From Porites lobata (taxonomy: Eukaryota > Cnidaria > Anthozoa > Scleractinia > Poritidae): a DNA stretch of 64,000 nt. Below, one piece after another: positions 21,064-32,082 of this stretch (within the stretch, counting starts at the first letter, position 1; every line of letters starts with the position of its first letter). The notes beneath the pieces are model-generated. The model did no database searches. It was not told where the DNA came from and saw only the letters and a program-made list of their open reading frames with translations. Location of the stretch: NCBI GenBank assembly GCA_942486035.1, contig CALNXK010000069.1, forward strand, positions 1,239,501-1,303,500, given 5' to 3'. The translations under genes were made by a program, and so were the position numbers.

Positions 21064-22404
21064 ATGGCAAAGCTGTTTGTCCAGTCGGTTAAATGCCCAA
21101 CCTGTGGACACGCTAATGATTTTGACTTCCGTTTTTGTCAACGTTGTGGCTACAAGCGAAAGGTTATGACAACGCTTGTCAAGGAACACTCTGATGTTAT
21201 CGTTGACCTTGATGGAACTGAAGTGCGGTTGCAGCAGTTACTTCACTACGATCAGGCAACCAGTTATAAAAAGCAGAAGGATTCTCTTCAGAGGGAACTT
21301 AAGGCTTTTCTTGGTGCTCTGCCGGGTTTTGTTACTCTCGCGACAGTGACGCCTAGGGACTTGTGTCGCTTCCTGATCTTTAAAGACAAGCGTGGCAAAA
21401 CACAGGTACACCTCAATACGTGTGAATTTTTGGGTCAGCGTGGTAAACAGTCATGTGGCTGCCCCTTGAGATTGTCGTACAAGACTGTGGACTCTTACAT
21501 AGGAAAGTTAAGATCGATTTTCCATTCCATTGGTCGGGACGGAGAGTGGGACAAGCGGCTAGGTCTTGGTAACCCAGCCTCTGATAAATTGGTTAAAGAT
21601 TACCTTCGTCTTGTCCCAGCGGAGCAGTTACAGGCCCATGTTACTCCAAAACAAGCCACGCCATTCTTTGTGGACAAATTGACTCAGTTATCGAAGTATC
21701 TTGAAGGCGAGCTAGCGAGATCAAAGTCGAAACGTGACCGTTTCATTATCGCACGTGACCAAGCTTATTTTAAGTTGGCGTTCTTTAGTGGGGACCGCCC
21801 AGGAGATCTTGGTCAGGTAAAAGTTCCGGAGATCCTTCGTTTTCCAAATGATGATGGGTTCTTATTTAATCATATCTGGGGTAAGACTTTGCGGGATGGT
21901 GACAGTAATGTCTTTGGTGTTCGCAGAAATCCCCAGTCGGTCATCTGTCCTGTGAAGGGCGTTGAGCAATATGTCGAAGTGGCAAGGGAGTTAGGCGTTG
22001 ATTTAACAAAGGGATATTTGTTTCGTCCGCCAACTTCTAATAATGGTGTCCAAGATTCTCCATTTAGTTCTTCAGCAGCAGATGCGCATCTTAAAGTGTA
22101 TCTCAAGCAGATGAAAGCTGATGATGGTGAGACATTGCATGGCTTTCGTTCGGGTTGTGCGATAACGTTGGCCCTCACAGGAGCGGATCTGTCTGAGATT
22201 ATGGAACAAGTGGGTTGGGCTAGGAGGCATACCGCCTTATATTACCTTCAGCTGGCCAAGGTTCTGAAACATGATGGCCTGTCGGGGCGACTTGCTACGC
22301 CTTCTGCTGAGAATGTGGTGGCTCCATGGCAGGATGTGAATCAGCTGAAACGTTTTGTGTGTGCTTTTCCAGCTGCTGACCAGAGGAAACGCCCAGCAGA
22401 ATGA
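21064..22404 (+). CDS. Ngaro tyrosine recombinase with N-terminal zinc ribbon
   Basis: This is a 446-residue open frame that starts at the first ATG, shortly after an acceptor TTTGTAG at 21051. Residues 11-28 form a zinc ribbon, CPTCG then CQRCG. The catalytic set is visible: first Arg in GDRPGDL (R245), HGFRSG (H359 and R362), and nucleophile candidates YY (393-394). Tyrosine recombinases of this class integrate a circular DNA copy without making staggered-cut duplications, which fits the absence of target repeats. It is intact by inspection. A long loop with two Cys clusters (CEFLG, CGCPL) lies between the ribbon and the core. Confidence 0.9.
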   Translation: MAKLFVQSVKCPTCGHANDFDFRFCQRCGYKRKVMTTLVKEHSDVIVDLDGTEVRLQQLLHYDQATSYKKQKDSLQRELKAFLGALPGFVTLATVTPRDLCRFLIFKDKRGKTQVHLNTCEFLGQRGKQSCGCPLRLSYKTVDSYIGKLRSIFHSIGRDGEWDKRLGLGNPASDKLVKDYLRLVPAEQLQAHVTPKQATPFFVDKLTQLSKYLEGELARSKSKRDRFIIARDQAYFKLAFFSGDRPGDLGQVKVPEILRFPNDDGFLFNHIWGKTLRDGDSNVFGVRRNPQSVICPVKGVEQYVEVARELGVDLTKGYLFRPPTSNNGVQDSPFSSSAADAHLKVYLKQMKADDGETLHGFRSGCAITLALTGADLSEIMEQVGWARRHTALYYLQLAKVLKHDGLSGRLATPSAENVVAPWQDVNQLKRFVCAFPAADQRKRPAE

Positions 22405-22666
22405 GGATACTTTGTTTGGCTAGGGTGTTTTTGGAATGGATTATAACCTTTGTACTATCGTTTCTTTGATGAAGAGATGTTGTTATGGAAACTCATACCA
22501 GTTTAGCTTGATTATAATTGTAAACGTATAGCTGTGTCTTACTGTACTTGGGGATTAAAGTTATGAGAGAGGTTGGAGGATTGAGGATTGGGAAGTTGTA
22601 AGAGGATTTGAGAGTCGGAGTGCAATTATCTAAGACTATTTAAGGAACAGTGAGGGCTGTTGGGCA

Positions 22667-22735
22667 CTGATCAATCTTTTTTCCCATACCTTATTAGAAG
22701 TGAGCATGAATATGAATGTATGTGAATAGAATACT
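22667..22735 (+). repeat. Ngaro repeat B1
   Basis: Starts ctgatcaatc and ends gaatagaatact, overlapping the start of A2 by two bases. It recurs as B2 at 22993-23061 with one mismatch. Confidence 0.9.
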
Positions 22736-22902
22736 ATTCACAACACTCATAATGATATGCGAGGTTAAAATAATTCAATAATGGGTTCTTTCATGGCTAG
22801 TCTAGCGGTCTCACGTGCGATTACGTAATTACCGATAATAAATTCTGGTTTGGCGCGAAAATAAACCATTCTTGCTCAGTTTTTCAGCGGAGCCGCGAAG
22901 AG
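22734..22902 (+). repeat. Ngaro repeat A2
   Basis: A copy of A1 joined directly to B1. The B1-A2 junction corresponds to the junction of the circular intermediate. Confidence 0.9.
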
Positions 22903-22992
22903 GTGGACGGCCCACCCAGTCCCGCCCAAAAATCGCGTGAGTCGTATCTTGAACTCTTCCTAAGCCAAGCTGTCCCAGCTTGGCTTAGTCTG

Positions 22993-23061
22993 CTGATCAA
23001 TCTTTTTTCCCATACCTTATTAGAACTGAGCATGAATATGAATGTATGTGAATAGAATACT
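22993..23061 (+). repeat. Ngaro repeat B2, right end of element
   Basis: The right outer repeat. Homology with B1 stops at 23061 (…gaatact, then gctcaa), which sets the right edge. Between A2 and B2 lies an inverted repeat, taagccaagct and agcttggctta (about 22961-22988), that may form a hairpin or terminator. Confidence 0.88.
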
Positions 23062-24795
23062 GCTCAATATGAGTCCATGCATGCTGTGTCAGGGATGAGG
23101 CTCAAACTGGTGAACCCGACTCCCATAACTAATTATTGATAAATTATTGATAAAAATAGGGGTCTGTCTAGTCCATATGGGACCTATGTAAAATGCATCA
23201 CTGGCAAACTTCAACAACACCTTGGTGAAAAACAATTTAAAGATAAAAGTTATTACATACATTCAGTTACGATGATGTGATGATCCAGCATGTTCTGTTA
23301 TGCAATTTCCTTTTTGAAGAAACTTAATATAAAGCTGGAAAGCAAAAAAGGTGTTTCATCTATTAAGAAGAGAGAAAGGTTGCCCAAATCTCCTCTTTGA
23401 AATGGAACGTCTTTTCTGTGAGAACCTTGTGTGGAGCAATCCTGTCAGGCTGGCAGCATGTCTGGTAGTATTGCATAGATGAGGCATCTCGCAGCACATT
23501 TTCATTCTGTTCAAATAGATAGACTCAATATAAGCAGTATAATGATCTGAAACTACCTCTGCAGCTCATCAACACTGTGAATATCTCCTAGAGATGGAAT
23601 TTTCATACATGTGAAAAACATATGGGCCGTGTTCTCCTTATCAGGCGGTAACCGGTAAAATTTACCGCCTAAAGCAACAATTCTTACCGCCTAGTGCAAT
23701 GACCTGAAAGTTGATTAAAATTAAAGAAGTACTTTTAAAAAATACACAAGTTGTGATCGTTTAATTTGTTGTGTAAGGTTAACAACGGCCGATTTGCGAA
23801 AAGTAGGTCTTAACTTGATTGTATGACATTTCAGAGAACTTAGCTTCTAAATTTCCCAGCAAGATCGGGGCCATTTCCCGCACCGCACTACCCGCTTGTC
23901 CCCGAAAATGTGCACCTCTGTGGTGCATATTCTTTGCCTTACCGGCTGTGAATGGTCCCTTACTTGCTGAGCTAAAATTTAGGGAGAACAATGCATGGGT
24001 GTGTGGTCATTGTAAAAGATATCATTACACATACAGAACTGTGTAAACTTCGTGAAAGAAGATACTAAAATGAATATTTTATTTCATTACCCAGTCAAGA
24101 ATGGCCAGCTGTATTCGCATTGTGTGGTTCCAGAAAATATCCATACCCAACCCCATGGAAGATCATTGGAAATTCCGAGGGGTAGGGGGAGTTCAAAGGC
24201 AGTTATTTCCGAGGGGTAGGGGGGGTTCAAGGGAAACTACTTTTCCAGAAGGTGACGAACCACGAACAAAACATTGAAAGCAACCTACAATCAATCGTAA
24301 ACACAAAAACAGTACTCCTGGCCATAGAGATGAGGTTAACATCATTAACTTTAATGTTTCTGTTTTTCTTTGTAGTTAGCTAGCGCTACAATCTCCAGCT
24401 GAGGATAATTAATTTGATGTGGCCAGGACTTGCTAAATTTTCAGGAAGTATATTAGTTTTTTAATTATGTAATCAGCAAAGAGGACCCGAGGGGACGTCA
24501 TCTTAACATGCGTGTACCCAACTCAATGGGCAACTGAGCTCGACACTGGAACATGAAAATAGTGTTTGAAGGATTATTAAGCCTCGTGTCTTTTTGTTCA
24601 GAATAACATCTGTTTCCAGTTCGAGTGATGTCTTTGAAAACGACCATTTTGAAAAAAAGAATCGTTCCGAGTTGGCTGTAATATTCGCACTCGAATGCCT
24701 CGGAGTGTTGCTTTAAGCAACTATAATATTTATTTTTTATTCCTTTAAATCTCTTTGTAGGGAAGACCTCGAAAATATTTGTTTCAAGTGAGCGG
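23062..24795. other. Unassigned sequence, one small tandem duplication
   Basis: No gene is recognised. At about 24173-24235 the motif ttccgaggggtagggggagttcaa is repeated with one change. A weak open segment at 23819-24046 has no domain. Confidence 0.3.
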
Positions 24796-25944
24796 TCACA
24801 TGTGCGCTTGTTCTGTAAGAAGCAACAGAAAAAGGTCAGAAGACACCAAACCAGACAGCATAAAAGTGAATCACAAGTGGCAAAAGCAATGGCCATGGAA
24901 ACTGCCCAGGAGCCAGATTTGGCATTTGAGAAGCTTCGCCTCTTAGGTGATTACCAACACAACTGTGACGTGTTGGACCTGGGTGAGGGAGAATTAATCG
25001 TGGTGCGAATGCCAAAAGAAGTAGAAGAAGGGATTGCGGCTAACTTCTTGCCTTGCCCTAGTTGTATGGGTTTTTTCATGGCGTCAGAGCTCTAGAGGCA
25101 CCAACAAAATTGTCCCCATCGGTCCCAATAGACCCCCCCAAAATGGTCGACGGTACAGCAAGAAGCTAAGCTTCTATTACCAACAACAGTATTACTGCCC
25201 ACCAAAGATGTGAAAAAGAGCTTCCATTACATCGTCCTTTCCTCTATGAAAAACGACGAAATATCAGCCATTGCCAGAAAAGACGCCCTAATTGTTAACT
25301 TTTGCAACGCTATCTTTGAAAAAGTCGGGACAAAAAACATAAATTATGTTTCCCAAAGAATGTGCCAGTTAGCCAGGCTTCTCCAAACATTACGGAAAGA
25401 AAACGAGGCTACCACTTTCGACGACTTCATAGACACTGCACAATTTGACGAGCTAGTTGCTGCAGTGAATGATCTGTGTGGATTCAAGGAAGAATCTCGG
25501 TTGGACATAGATGTCCCCTCCGTCGCCTTAAAGCTTGGCCACAGCATAAAACAGTGTGCGCAAGTTCTTAAATCATCAGCTCTGAGGAAAAAAGATGAGG
25601 CAGCGATAAGAGAATGCCAGAACCTCATTGGGGGTCAAAGAAGCAAAACAAAGCAGAAATTCTGCTACTAGCTGCAGACCTTATGCTGCTGAAAAATCAC
25701 CTTGAAAAGAAGATGGCAGATCTTTCCAAGATTTTAAATGAAGGGGAAGAAATGCAAACCGCGGCTGGCCACTGGAGCAGCTTGGCTAAGACGACTCTGG
25801 CAAGAATAATCATCTTTAACAAAGAAGATCAGGGGAGACTGTGAACCTACAAATAGGGCAATTTCAGTGTCGCCCAAATTGGGCCAACTGCAGCACTGCT
25901 CTAAAGGCATCGTGGACAGCCTTGGAAAAGCGTCTTTGTGAGAG
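24796..25944 (+). pseudogene. Crypton-like gene, exon with C2H2-like finger and core N-terminus
   Basis: One frame runs from about 24796 to 25671. It has a degenerate finger (FCKKQQKKVRRHQTRQH), then GELIVVRMPKE, then CPSCMGFFMASEL, TAG, RHQQNC. The TAG at 25093-25095 stands where Trp is usual. A second TAG lies near 25129. KNDEISAIARKDALI, LCGFKEES and LKLGHSIKQC follow. Near 25625 about 75 bp are missing relative to the second locus at 36-40 kb, and the frame shifts. RRSGET then appears, a plausible box-I Arg of a tyrosine recombinase. The exon ends KRLCER with donor GTAAGA at 25945. I infer a Crypton-type or integrase-like family of unknown host role. Confidence 0.6.
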
Positions 25945-26230
25945 GTAAGATGTGAATCTGGAAAATCATCTATTAGGGCAAGGGAAGATGTATGGAAAGT
26001 CCGCGTTTTATGCCTACTCCATATTTTATACTTAGTCCGCCATCTCGCGGGGTTTTATTCTTGCCTTGTCAGTAGGCAAAGATGAATACAAAGGGCATTA
26101 AATTTCGCAATCAAAGTGCTCGGACGTTTCATAACAAATAAGGCAGATCTAATGAAACTCACACATCTGGATTAATCATACACTGTGATGCTATAAAGTG
26201 TTAGCACTTGTTTTAAAATTAAATCCTTAG

Positions 26231-26703
26231 GCCCAATCTAATAGGAATCACAGGCAAGCGAGGGAGGACAGTCCCAATCATACTGACACCTGACACAGGG
26301 GCAGCGGTAGAGCTGTTGATAGAAAGAAGGCCACAAGTTATTCCCAAGTCAAACACATACGTTTTTGCAAGAGCTACCAAGGGCTCTTTGGGTCATCTTC
26401 GTGGCTGGGACTGCATCTCAGCCAGCGTTACGGAAGTAAAGTAAATACAGAAGCCAGAGGCAATTACCAGCACAAAGCTGCGAAAATACATTGCGACTGT
26501 GTCACAAACTGCGGCATTGACGGAACTAGACGTGGGCTGGCTAGCATGCCACCTGGGGCGTGATATTAGAGTCCATCGCCAGTTCTATTGCCTTCACGAA
26601 TCTACAAGGGAGTTAGCCAAGGTCAGCAAACTCCTTCTAGCAGTTGACGCGGGTAATATTGAACAGGTGCAAGGAAAGAGTCTTCTGGATATGTCAGTCG
26701 AAG
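26231..26703 (+). pseudogene. Crypton-like gene, recombinase box-II exon
   Basis: The acceptor ATCCTTAG ends at 26230, and the phase (two bases carried over) matches the previous exon. The exon encodes GITGKRGRTVPIILTP and NTYVFARATKG, then a stop TAA (26442-26444), then ITSTKLRKYIATVSQ, WLACHLGRDIRVHRQFYCLH and a C-terminal helix. The TxLR, HLG and Tyr positions match the box-II Arg, His and nucleophile of tyrosine recombinases. It ends SVE plus one base, with donor GTATGT. The single in-frame stop suggests recent loss or an assembly error. Catalytic assignment is inference. Confidence 0.6.
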
Positions 26704-27010
26704 GTATGTAAAAATATAGCCTGATTTGCATTTGAACGCCTATATGAGGATAAATTATATTTGGCGCATCTAGTCCTCCTATTTTCTCATTGTTGATAAC
26801 CTGGTTTTCTAACAGACCTAAATAATGGAAATGACATCAGATAGGTGAATGACGAAACGGTATAACTAAATACTTGAACACATGGCATGTTCTTACTTCT
26901 CATTGATGTTCTACATGAGACCACCAATTAAAACAAATGTGGATTAACTTTTCCGAAAAAGTAATTGAAAAATGACACTTTCTTCTCTAATTATCTTTAA
27001 ATACTGACAG

Positions 27011-27058
27011 ATATTCTGGATACTTCAGTTAACCAGGAAAATATCAGTGAGTCTGAAG
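27011..27058 (+). pseudogene. Crypton-like gene, 48-bp microexon
   Basis: Acceptor ACTGACAG and donor GTGGGT enclose a 48-bp phase 1-1 segment encoding an acidic stretch, DILDTSVNQENISESE. Phases match both neighbouring exons, which is the main support for this short exon. Confidence 0.6.
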
Positions 27059-27472
27059 GTGGGTTCACAGCGTTCACCGCCGTAATAGTCTTAACGTGTT
27101 TCGATACAGTTTTTCAGAGACCATACCAATATTTTTCAATTGCCTTAAAAGGATTTTATGCTTGTTTTATCGCTATAAAATTTTCGCCAGTAATTGACTG
27201 TGGATTGAAGTTTGTCAAAACGTAATTTTAACTAAAATCGATATTACTATGACAACAATGAACAACAAAATTGGAAATTGATAAAAGCCAAATTTTGCGC
27301 AATCTAGACCTGCCACTAAAAATCCAACACTAGGAACTTTAAGTTTGGTGTTTAGCAAATAACCTCCATGAGAAGTGAAAAAATTCTGTATGTTTGAATT
27401 CAAATAAAACGTAAATATATTTCAAACCTCGTATTTTCAACAGCCGTGATGAGTAACTTCGGAGTGCTGCTT

Positions 27473-28043
27473 ACCGTATTTTATCGGCTATAAGCCTAGA
27501 CCCTAAAGTTTTAACTCTTAAACTTAATACGATCGTCTTCAAACATAAACACAAAACATTCAGCTATAAGCCGAGACTCAGTTCTTAAAACGTATAAGAG
27601 CTCATGAAAAATTTTAATCACATTTAGCTTTTAAAATCTGTTAAAATGAAATGAAAGAACGGGTTAATTATCCAAGGGCACGGGCAATTCGTTTGAAAAG
27701 CAAGGTGTCATGAATATTTAACGAAAGCTAGGCTTACCTCTCGGGAAACAACCGTATCAATATTGTTACCTACTCAATACAATGGCTAAGAGTAACAACA
27801 AATCACAGTTAAGCTGAATTTAATGTGATCCGATCAAATGAATAAAATTGAATTCACGGCTTGATCATATGAACATTCCGAGTTCAGAGACCTGTCTTTA
27901 ACAATCCTGTGTCAATAGTCGTTCATTGTCAATCTGTTATCATGCCAAAAGCCCGTCGTACATCATGCAATCTGGCGTTCAAACTTAAAATAGTCGCCGA
28001 TGCAGAAGCCGTCGGGAACAACTCTGAGATCGCGAGGGAATAA
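27473..28043 (+). mobile_element. Pogo/Tigger-like 5' fragment in intron
   Basis: It begins TA then CCGTATTTTATCGGCTATAAGCC, matching the left end of the complete element at 42343. It repeats the inner ataagccgagac motif near 27570. It reaches a CENP-B-type HTH start (MPKARRTS at about 27941, then FKLKIVADAEA), ending in TAA after SEIARE. Similarity to the other copy stops there and no right TIR is found. It sits in the last intron of the Crypton-like gene. Confidence 0.7.
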
Positions 28044-28690
28044 GGTAATATCATATTTCGATGCTAGGAAAGTTTGGTATATTTTCGTTCTTGCCATCTG
28101 TTAAAGCAATCTGCTTTCTCACCACCAAATATTTCAACTGATTTAAACGGTCGTCATTTCAATGTTGGCTGTTTTCTCAGCATGAGAATGTGGCTCTGTT
28201 TATATTCCAATTTTTTTCAGGCTCTGGCCAAAGCTCGGTGGAGACAAAAAAAAGAAGTAAGTTTGTTGTTCGTTTGCCACAAATGCATATAAAAAATGCA
28301 CAATAACAGAACACTGAGAAAAATTATCGCTAAGGTTTTCCTAGCCTCCCCCGCAGGCTGTACAAGTTATTACGCAGAATCCAGTTTTAACAGCATTTTA
28401 CCTCTGAAAGACATTCTTACCTTAGAAAAGTGAAACGCAACTTGTCAAACATTCATGTTACACTGGCTATTCCTTAACAATAGCAACTTCATTTAAATCT
28501 CCATTTGAATTTACTCCAACCAAAAGGAGATTGAAACCCGCCTTACCCAGCTACACAATTTACTTTGTTTCTCTCGTTCCCCCCACCCCCCGCCCACGAT
28601 CCCTGGCATATTGCGGGCCTTCTCCTCACATCGTTTTGTGATACACGTGTTTTTAGCAAAACCATTTACATTTTGCGTCTCTCTTTTCAG

Positions 28691-28857
28691 GTCTCGTGGT
28701 AAAAAGCCCACAGGAACAGGATGAAAAAAGAGCTGTTTTGCAGCATTTGGGAGCGTTTATAATGTCTGAGGTAGCACCTGGGAAGGAGGCCTGTGAAGAG
28801 TGTATAAGAAAGAGTGACGGTGCCCTCTGCAGGCACAATTGGACTACAATCATTTAA
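28691..28857 (+). pseudogene. Crypton-like gene, last exon
   Basis: The acceptor CTCTTTTCAG ends at 28690 and takes phase 1 from the microexon. The exon encodes EKRAVLQHLGAFIMSEVAPG, KEACEECIRK and RHNWTTII, then TAA. This PGK..CEECI module is what I expect at the C-terminus of this family, so the gene end is present 1.6 kb downstream of the previous exon despite the pogo insertion. Confidence 0.6.
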
Positions 28858-29884
28858 TAAGTAATTCGTAAAAAACGAAATAGACCAAAGAAAAAAAATG
28901 TTTAAATAAGGTCACCTTATTTTACTATTTTTCTTTTCTTTTGTCGATTTCGATTGTTTCTCTCTTTATTCAGGCTCGTAATATTCTTGTGTGGGGAGCC
29001 CATAGCGTGTGCTCGGCTACTTCTTGCACAAGGTTACTCTTGGCCTGTTTTAAAAAAATTTGCCATTTTCAGACTCCAAAAAATTCTTATTAACCTCAAT
29101 ATTTTTATGATTTACAGCTCCTACGCCAATATGGCGGCAGACTTACCTGTACAAGGGGCACCCAACACAATATGTTTTGCTTTGAATATCTGTTCGCAGA
29201 AGCAAATTTTATCAATAACATGCAGACTTAAGTCCTATGATATGTAGTGATATTGGGTCAGGTCAGGTCTAGTGCCTGCTACTGGTAACATTGTAACCCA
29301 GTACCACCTGCCGCATGGTCGGGTTGCCGGTGACTAAACCGACTCCCCCTCCAGCGTTACGCTGGTGAGGCAGGTGGCATGTCACCCTGCAGGACAAAAA
29401 ACAAGACCCATAAAAGGGTGGATGAGCTCTATCTAGAGCCAACGGCCATTGTGCAAATTAGTTTTGCGGATATCTCTGGGAGGAAACCAAAAGAAATCCG
29501 GAATGGAGCCCATAAGACTAGTACAAGCTACCTTAGATGCTGTATGCGTGCAAGAAAAACGTGCAATTTGATGTTGCAAAACAAGTTGATGCTGCTGGTT
29601 TTGCCATCCTCGTTCAAGCTTGTCGATCAAACAACAAACCAGATTGTCGTTCCATGTCATTTTTTTTACCTGAGAATAACCGCCTAAAAATAATGGTCTA
29701 CTCATGCTCAATGTCGTCCAACTGTGTTTGGCTGCAAATAATATTCTGTTCGAGCGTAAAGGAAACCATGCACAAAGATATTCATTAAACAAGAAAAAGC
29801 AAAGAACTGAAAAAGCCAGAAGTAATTATAGCGAAAACGAAATACAGAAGTATGTTGCCACTGTATCGGAAACAGCGGTTTTTT
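28858..29884. other. Unassigned, part repeat-like
   Basis: Short open frames lack recognisable domains. The stretch 29250-29400 (ctggtaacattgtaacccag, then gtgaggcaggtggcatgtca) looks like part of a dispersed repeat but was not matched to a family. Confidence 0.3.
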
Positions 29885-30035
29885 AAAAGGAGGGTCCTGA
29901 AGGGATAAAATGGGAACTGGGATTGGCCGGTTTTTGCACTGGGAAAATGGGATTTAAGCCACTGGGACTGGGATTTGGTCACTGGGAATGGGAATAAAAT
30001 GTCAAAAATGGAAATGGGATAAATAGTTTGGAAAC
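29885..30035 (+). repeat. Degenerate CTGGGATT repeats at the left of the DIRS region
   Basis: The stretch begins ggagggtcctgaaggg and continues with irregular tgggaactgggatt-type units. Similar units occur at about 34325-34395. The edge sequence recurs inverted as ccttcagggcccgc near 34400. These may be the ends of an element that carries or flanks the DIRS-like genes. Confidence 0.45.
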
Positions 30036-30557
30036 ATGACCAGTTGAAGCATCGCTTATTTCCTGGAGTTAAGAAACGTCAGAAAATTGCTAATGCACCC
30101 TGTTCTAGTCAATTTGTAGCATTTTTATCTAGGTTTCCCCCAAATGGCCCCGATTTGCGGTTAACGATATTTGTGTACAGCAGTGCGTGTAAAACCAAAA
30201 GTCTACATGGCATGTGTATTTGTATGATACAAACAACATGGTGGGAGCTATGGCGGGAGCAGAATTGATGACTCGCACTGTTGTCGTAGATTTTAAGTAC
30301 TTTTGTACTAAAAATGTAGTTACACACACAGAAAACTCCAAATTGAATTTACCCTTGGGTTGTTCAACAACTCAGATGGAGAAAGATTACGAAGAATGTG
30401 TGGCATAGATGAATCGAGTAGATTTTGCAAATCCAAATTCCCATTACAAACTGCCAACATCACATGTAGTTTCCTTACCTCACATCAAAATTCCAAAGCC
30501 AACCTCACAGAAGATAACCAGAAACGAGGAAACCAAAATGAGGGCTTGGGCTAAAAT

Positions 30558-30932
30558 GTGGTCCACCTCTCCGTCAACAATGCCATCAAGCAAGGCCGTT
30601 TGTCCTGGCAGAGCTACAAAAGTATTCGCGAACAAGCTCAGACCTCCTTTACACATCAGGAACTTCGCTCCAACCTCCCAACGTCTTCGCGCAACGGTTC
30701 TATTCCTGCCCACGGCAAAGCCAAAGATCTCCTTCGCAGAGAATGGAACTACACCGGTAAATGCAGTTGTGCCATTTCTGATGCAAGTTACAAAGCAGTC
30801 CATCGCTGTCGGGTTTGTGATTCTCCAGACCTCGCCATGCTCACATGCGCCAAGCGCAAATACCCAATCCCTGCATCCCAGTCAGCCTCCTCGTCAACTT
30901 CGTCCTCCACTGGCGCTGATCAGTCCTCCTGA
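30558..30932 (+). pseudogene. DIRS-like gag fragment with Cys/His motif
   Basis: The open frame encodes LSVNNAIKQGRLSWQSYK and a Cys/His region (EWNYTGKCSC, HRCRVCDSPDLAMLTCAKRK), then a Ser/Thr tail. The Cys spacing resembles CCCH-like fingers at the C-terminus of gag proteins in related elements. The N-terminus is lost or out of frame. Confidence 0.55.
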
Positions 30933-30999
30933 CTACGTTCTCTCGTTGTCCTGTCCACCAAGGTTAGAGCGTTTGGCTTGCCCAATTTCTTGGGTGCTA

Positions 31000-32007
31000 A
31001 GCATTTGGTTCCCTCGCGTTTCAACGTTGATGTTTGGTCTCACTATTTAGAACATTATCAAGATCGAGTAATTATTGACTTTCTTCTTTATGGTTGGCCT
31101 ATTAATTATCAATCAGACGTTCTGGTGTCTTCTTCGTTTCACAATCATCCTTCTGCTGTTAAGAACTCGTCATACTTGTACACTTACATTGCTAAGGAAC
31201 TCTCCTATCAATCAGTGTTTGGTCCATTTCACTGTAACCCTTTCAACACGGACTACGTTATTTCTCCGTTACTCTGTCGAGCTACGTGTCGTTCACGATC
31301 TTAGTTTTCCTGAAGGTTTATCAGTAAATGACGGTATCAGTTCGGATTACTATCTGGAACAATTCTGCAACTTGCGTCTTCCCGGAATTGACCGTTTAGT
31401 CGAGTTTGTCAACGCCAAGGGTCGTGGTTGTCACGTCTTTAAAAAAGATCTACGGCGAGCTTATCGTCAAATCCCCATCGACCCGCAGGATTACCCTTTG
31501 TTAGGCTTGTACATTGATGGGTCTTTGTACTTTCACACCGCCCTGCCGTCTGGCCTGCGTTCAGCCACTATGATCTGTCAGCATACCACAAAGAGCGTCG
31601 CTTACATTTTGAACACTGACGGCATTTCCGTCGACGTTTACATCGACGACTTTTACGGCGCTGAATCCACTGATTTGTCTGATCTCTCTTTTCAGCGGAT
31701 GAACTCTTTGTTTGCAAAATTGGGATTGATGGACGCCCCTGAGAAAGATTCTCCACCATCTCACAAAATGCTTTGTTTGGGCATTTGGATCAACACATCA
31801 GACATGACTTTGTCCGTCCCTGCCTACCGTGTTGAAGAATTACAACTCGAGCTTAACGCGTGGTTAACCAAATGTTCTTTTACCAAGCGCAAGCTTCAAC
31901 AGCTCCTTGGAAAACTGTCCTTTGTTTCCACGTGCGTTCGGCCAGGCAGGGCCTTCATGAGTCGTCTCTTAAATGCTCTTCGTTCGTGCTCTTCGGCGCC
32001 TGGGTGA
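31000..32007 (+). pseudogene. DIRS-like reverse transcriptase, frameshifted
   Basis: An upstream frame (NVDVWSHYLEHYQDR to YVISPL) shifts near 31280 to one encoding LRVVHDLSFPEGLSVND, KKDLRRAYRQIPIDPQDYPL, LPSGLRSA and the catalytic YIDD at 31639-31650. The thumb follows (KLQQLLGKLSFVSTCV). The core residues are present. The shift and the stop at 32005-32007 prevent a full protein. Confidence 0.75.
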
Positions 32008-32082
32008 ACAGGCATCCAGACATCCACTCTCCGAGGATCTTCGCGCTGACATGAACTGATGGCAGTACTTTCTCTCGCAGTA

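Larger units (their letters stand above)
16596..23061 (+). mobile_element. Ngaro-type tyrosine-recombinase retrotransposon, near-complete
   Basis: This is a 6,466-bp element with the split-direct-repeat order A1-(gag, RT-RNase H, YR)-B1-A2-B2 that defines Ngaro elements. A1 (16596-16764) and A2 (22734-22902) differ at about one of 169 positions. B1 (22667-22735) and B2 (22993-23061) differ at about one of 69. B1 runs directly into A2 with a two-base CT overlap that is also present at both outer ends, as expected if a recombinase joins a circular intermediate there. No target duplication is expected or seen. RT-RNase H and recombinase frames are open. The gag has one apparent frameshift. Near-identical repeats imply a recent insertion. 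Confidence 0.9.

Noticed and set aside
20627..21189. Several long minus-strand frames over the Ngaro pol and recombinase
   Set aside because: They lie opposite intact plus-strand domains and show no domain of their own.
27100..27400. Minus-strand membrane-like peptide at 27215-27403
   Set aside because: It is AT-rich, short, within an intron, and has no domain or splice context.
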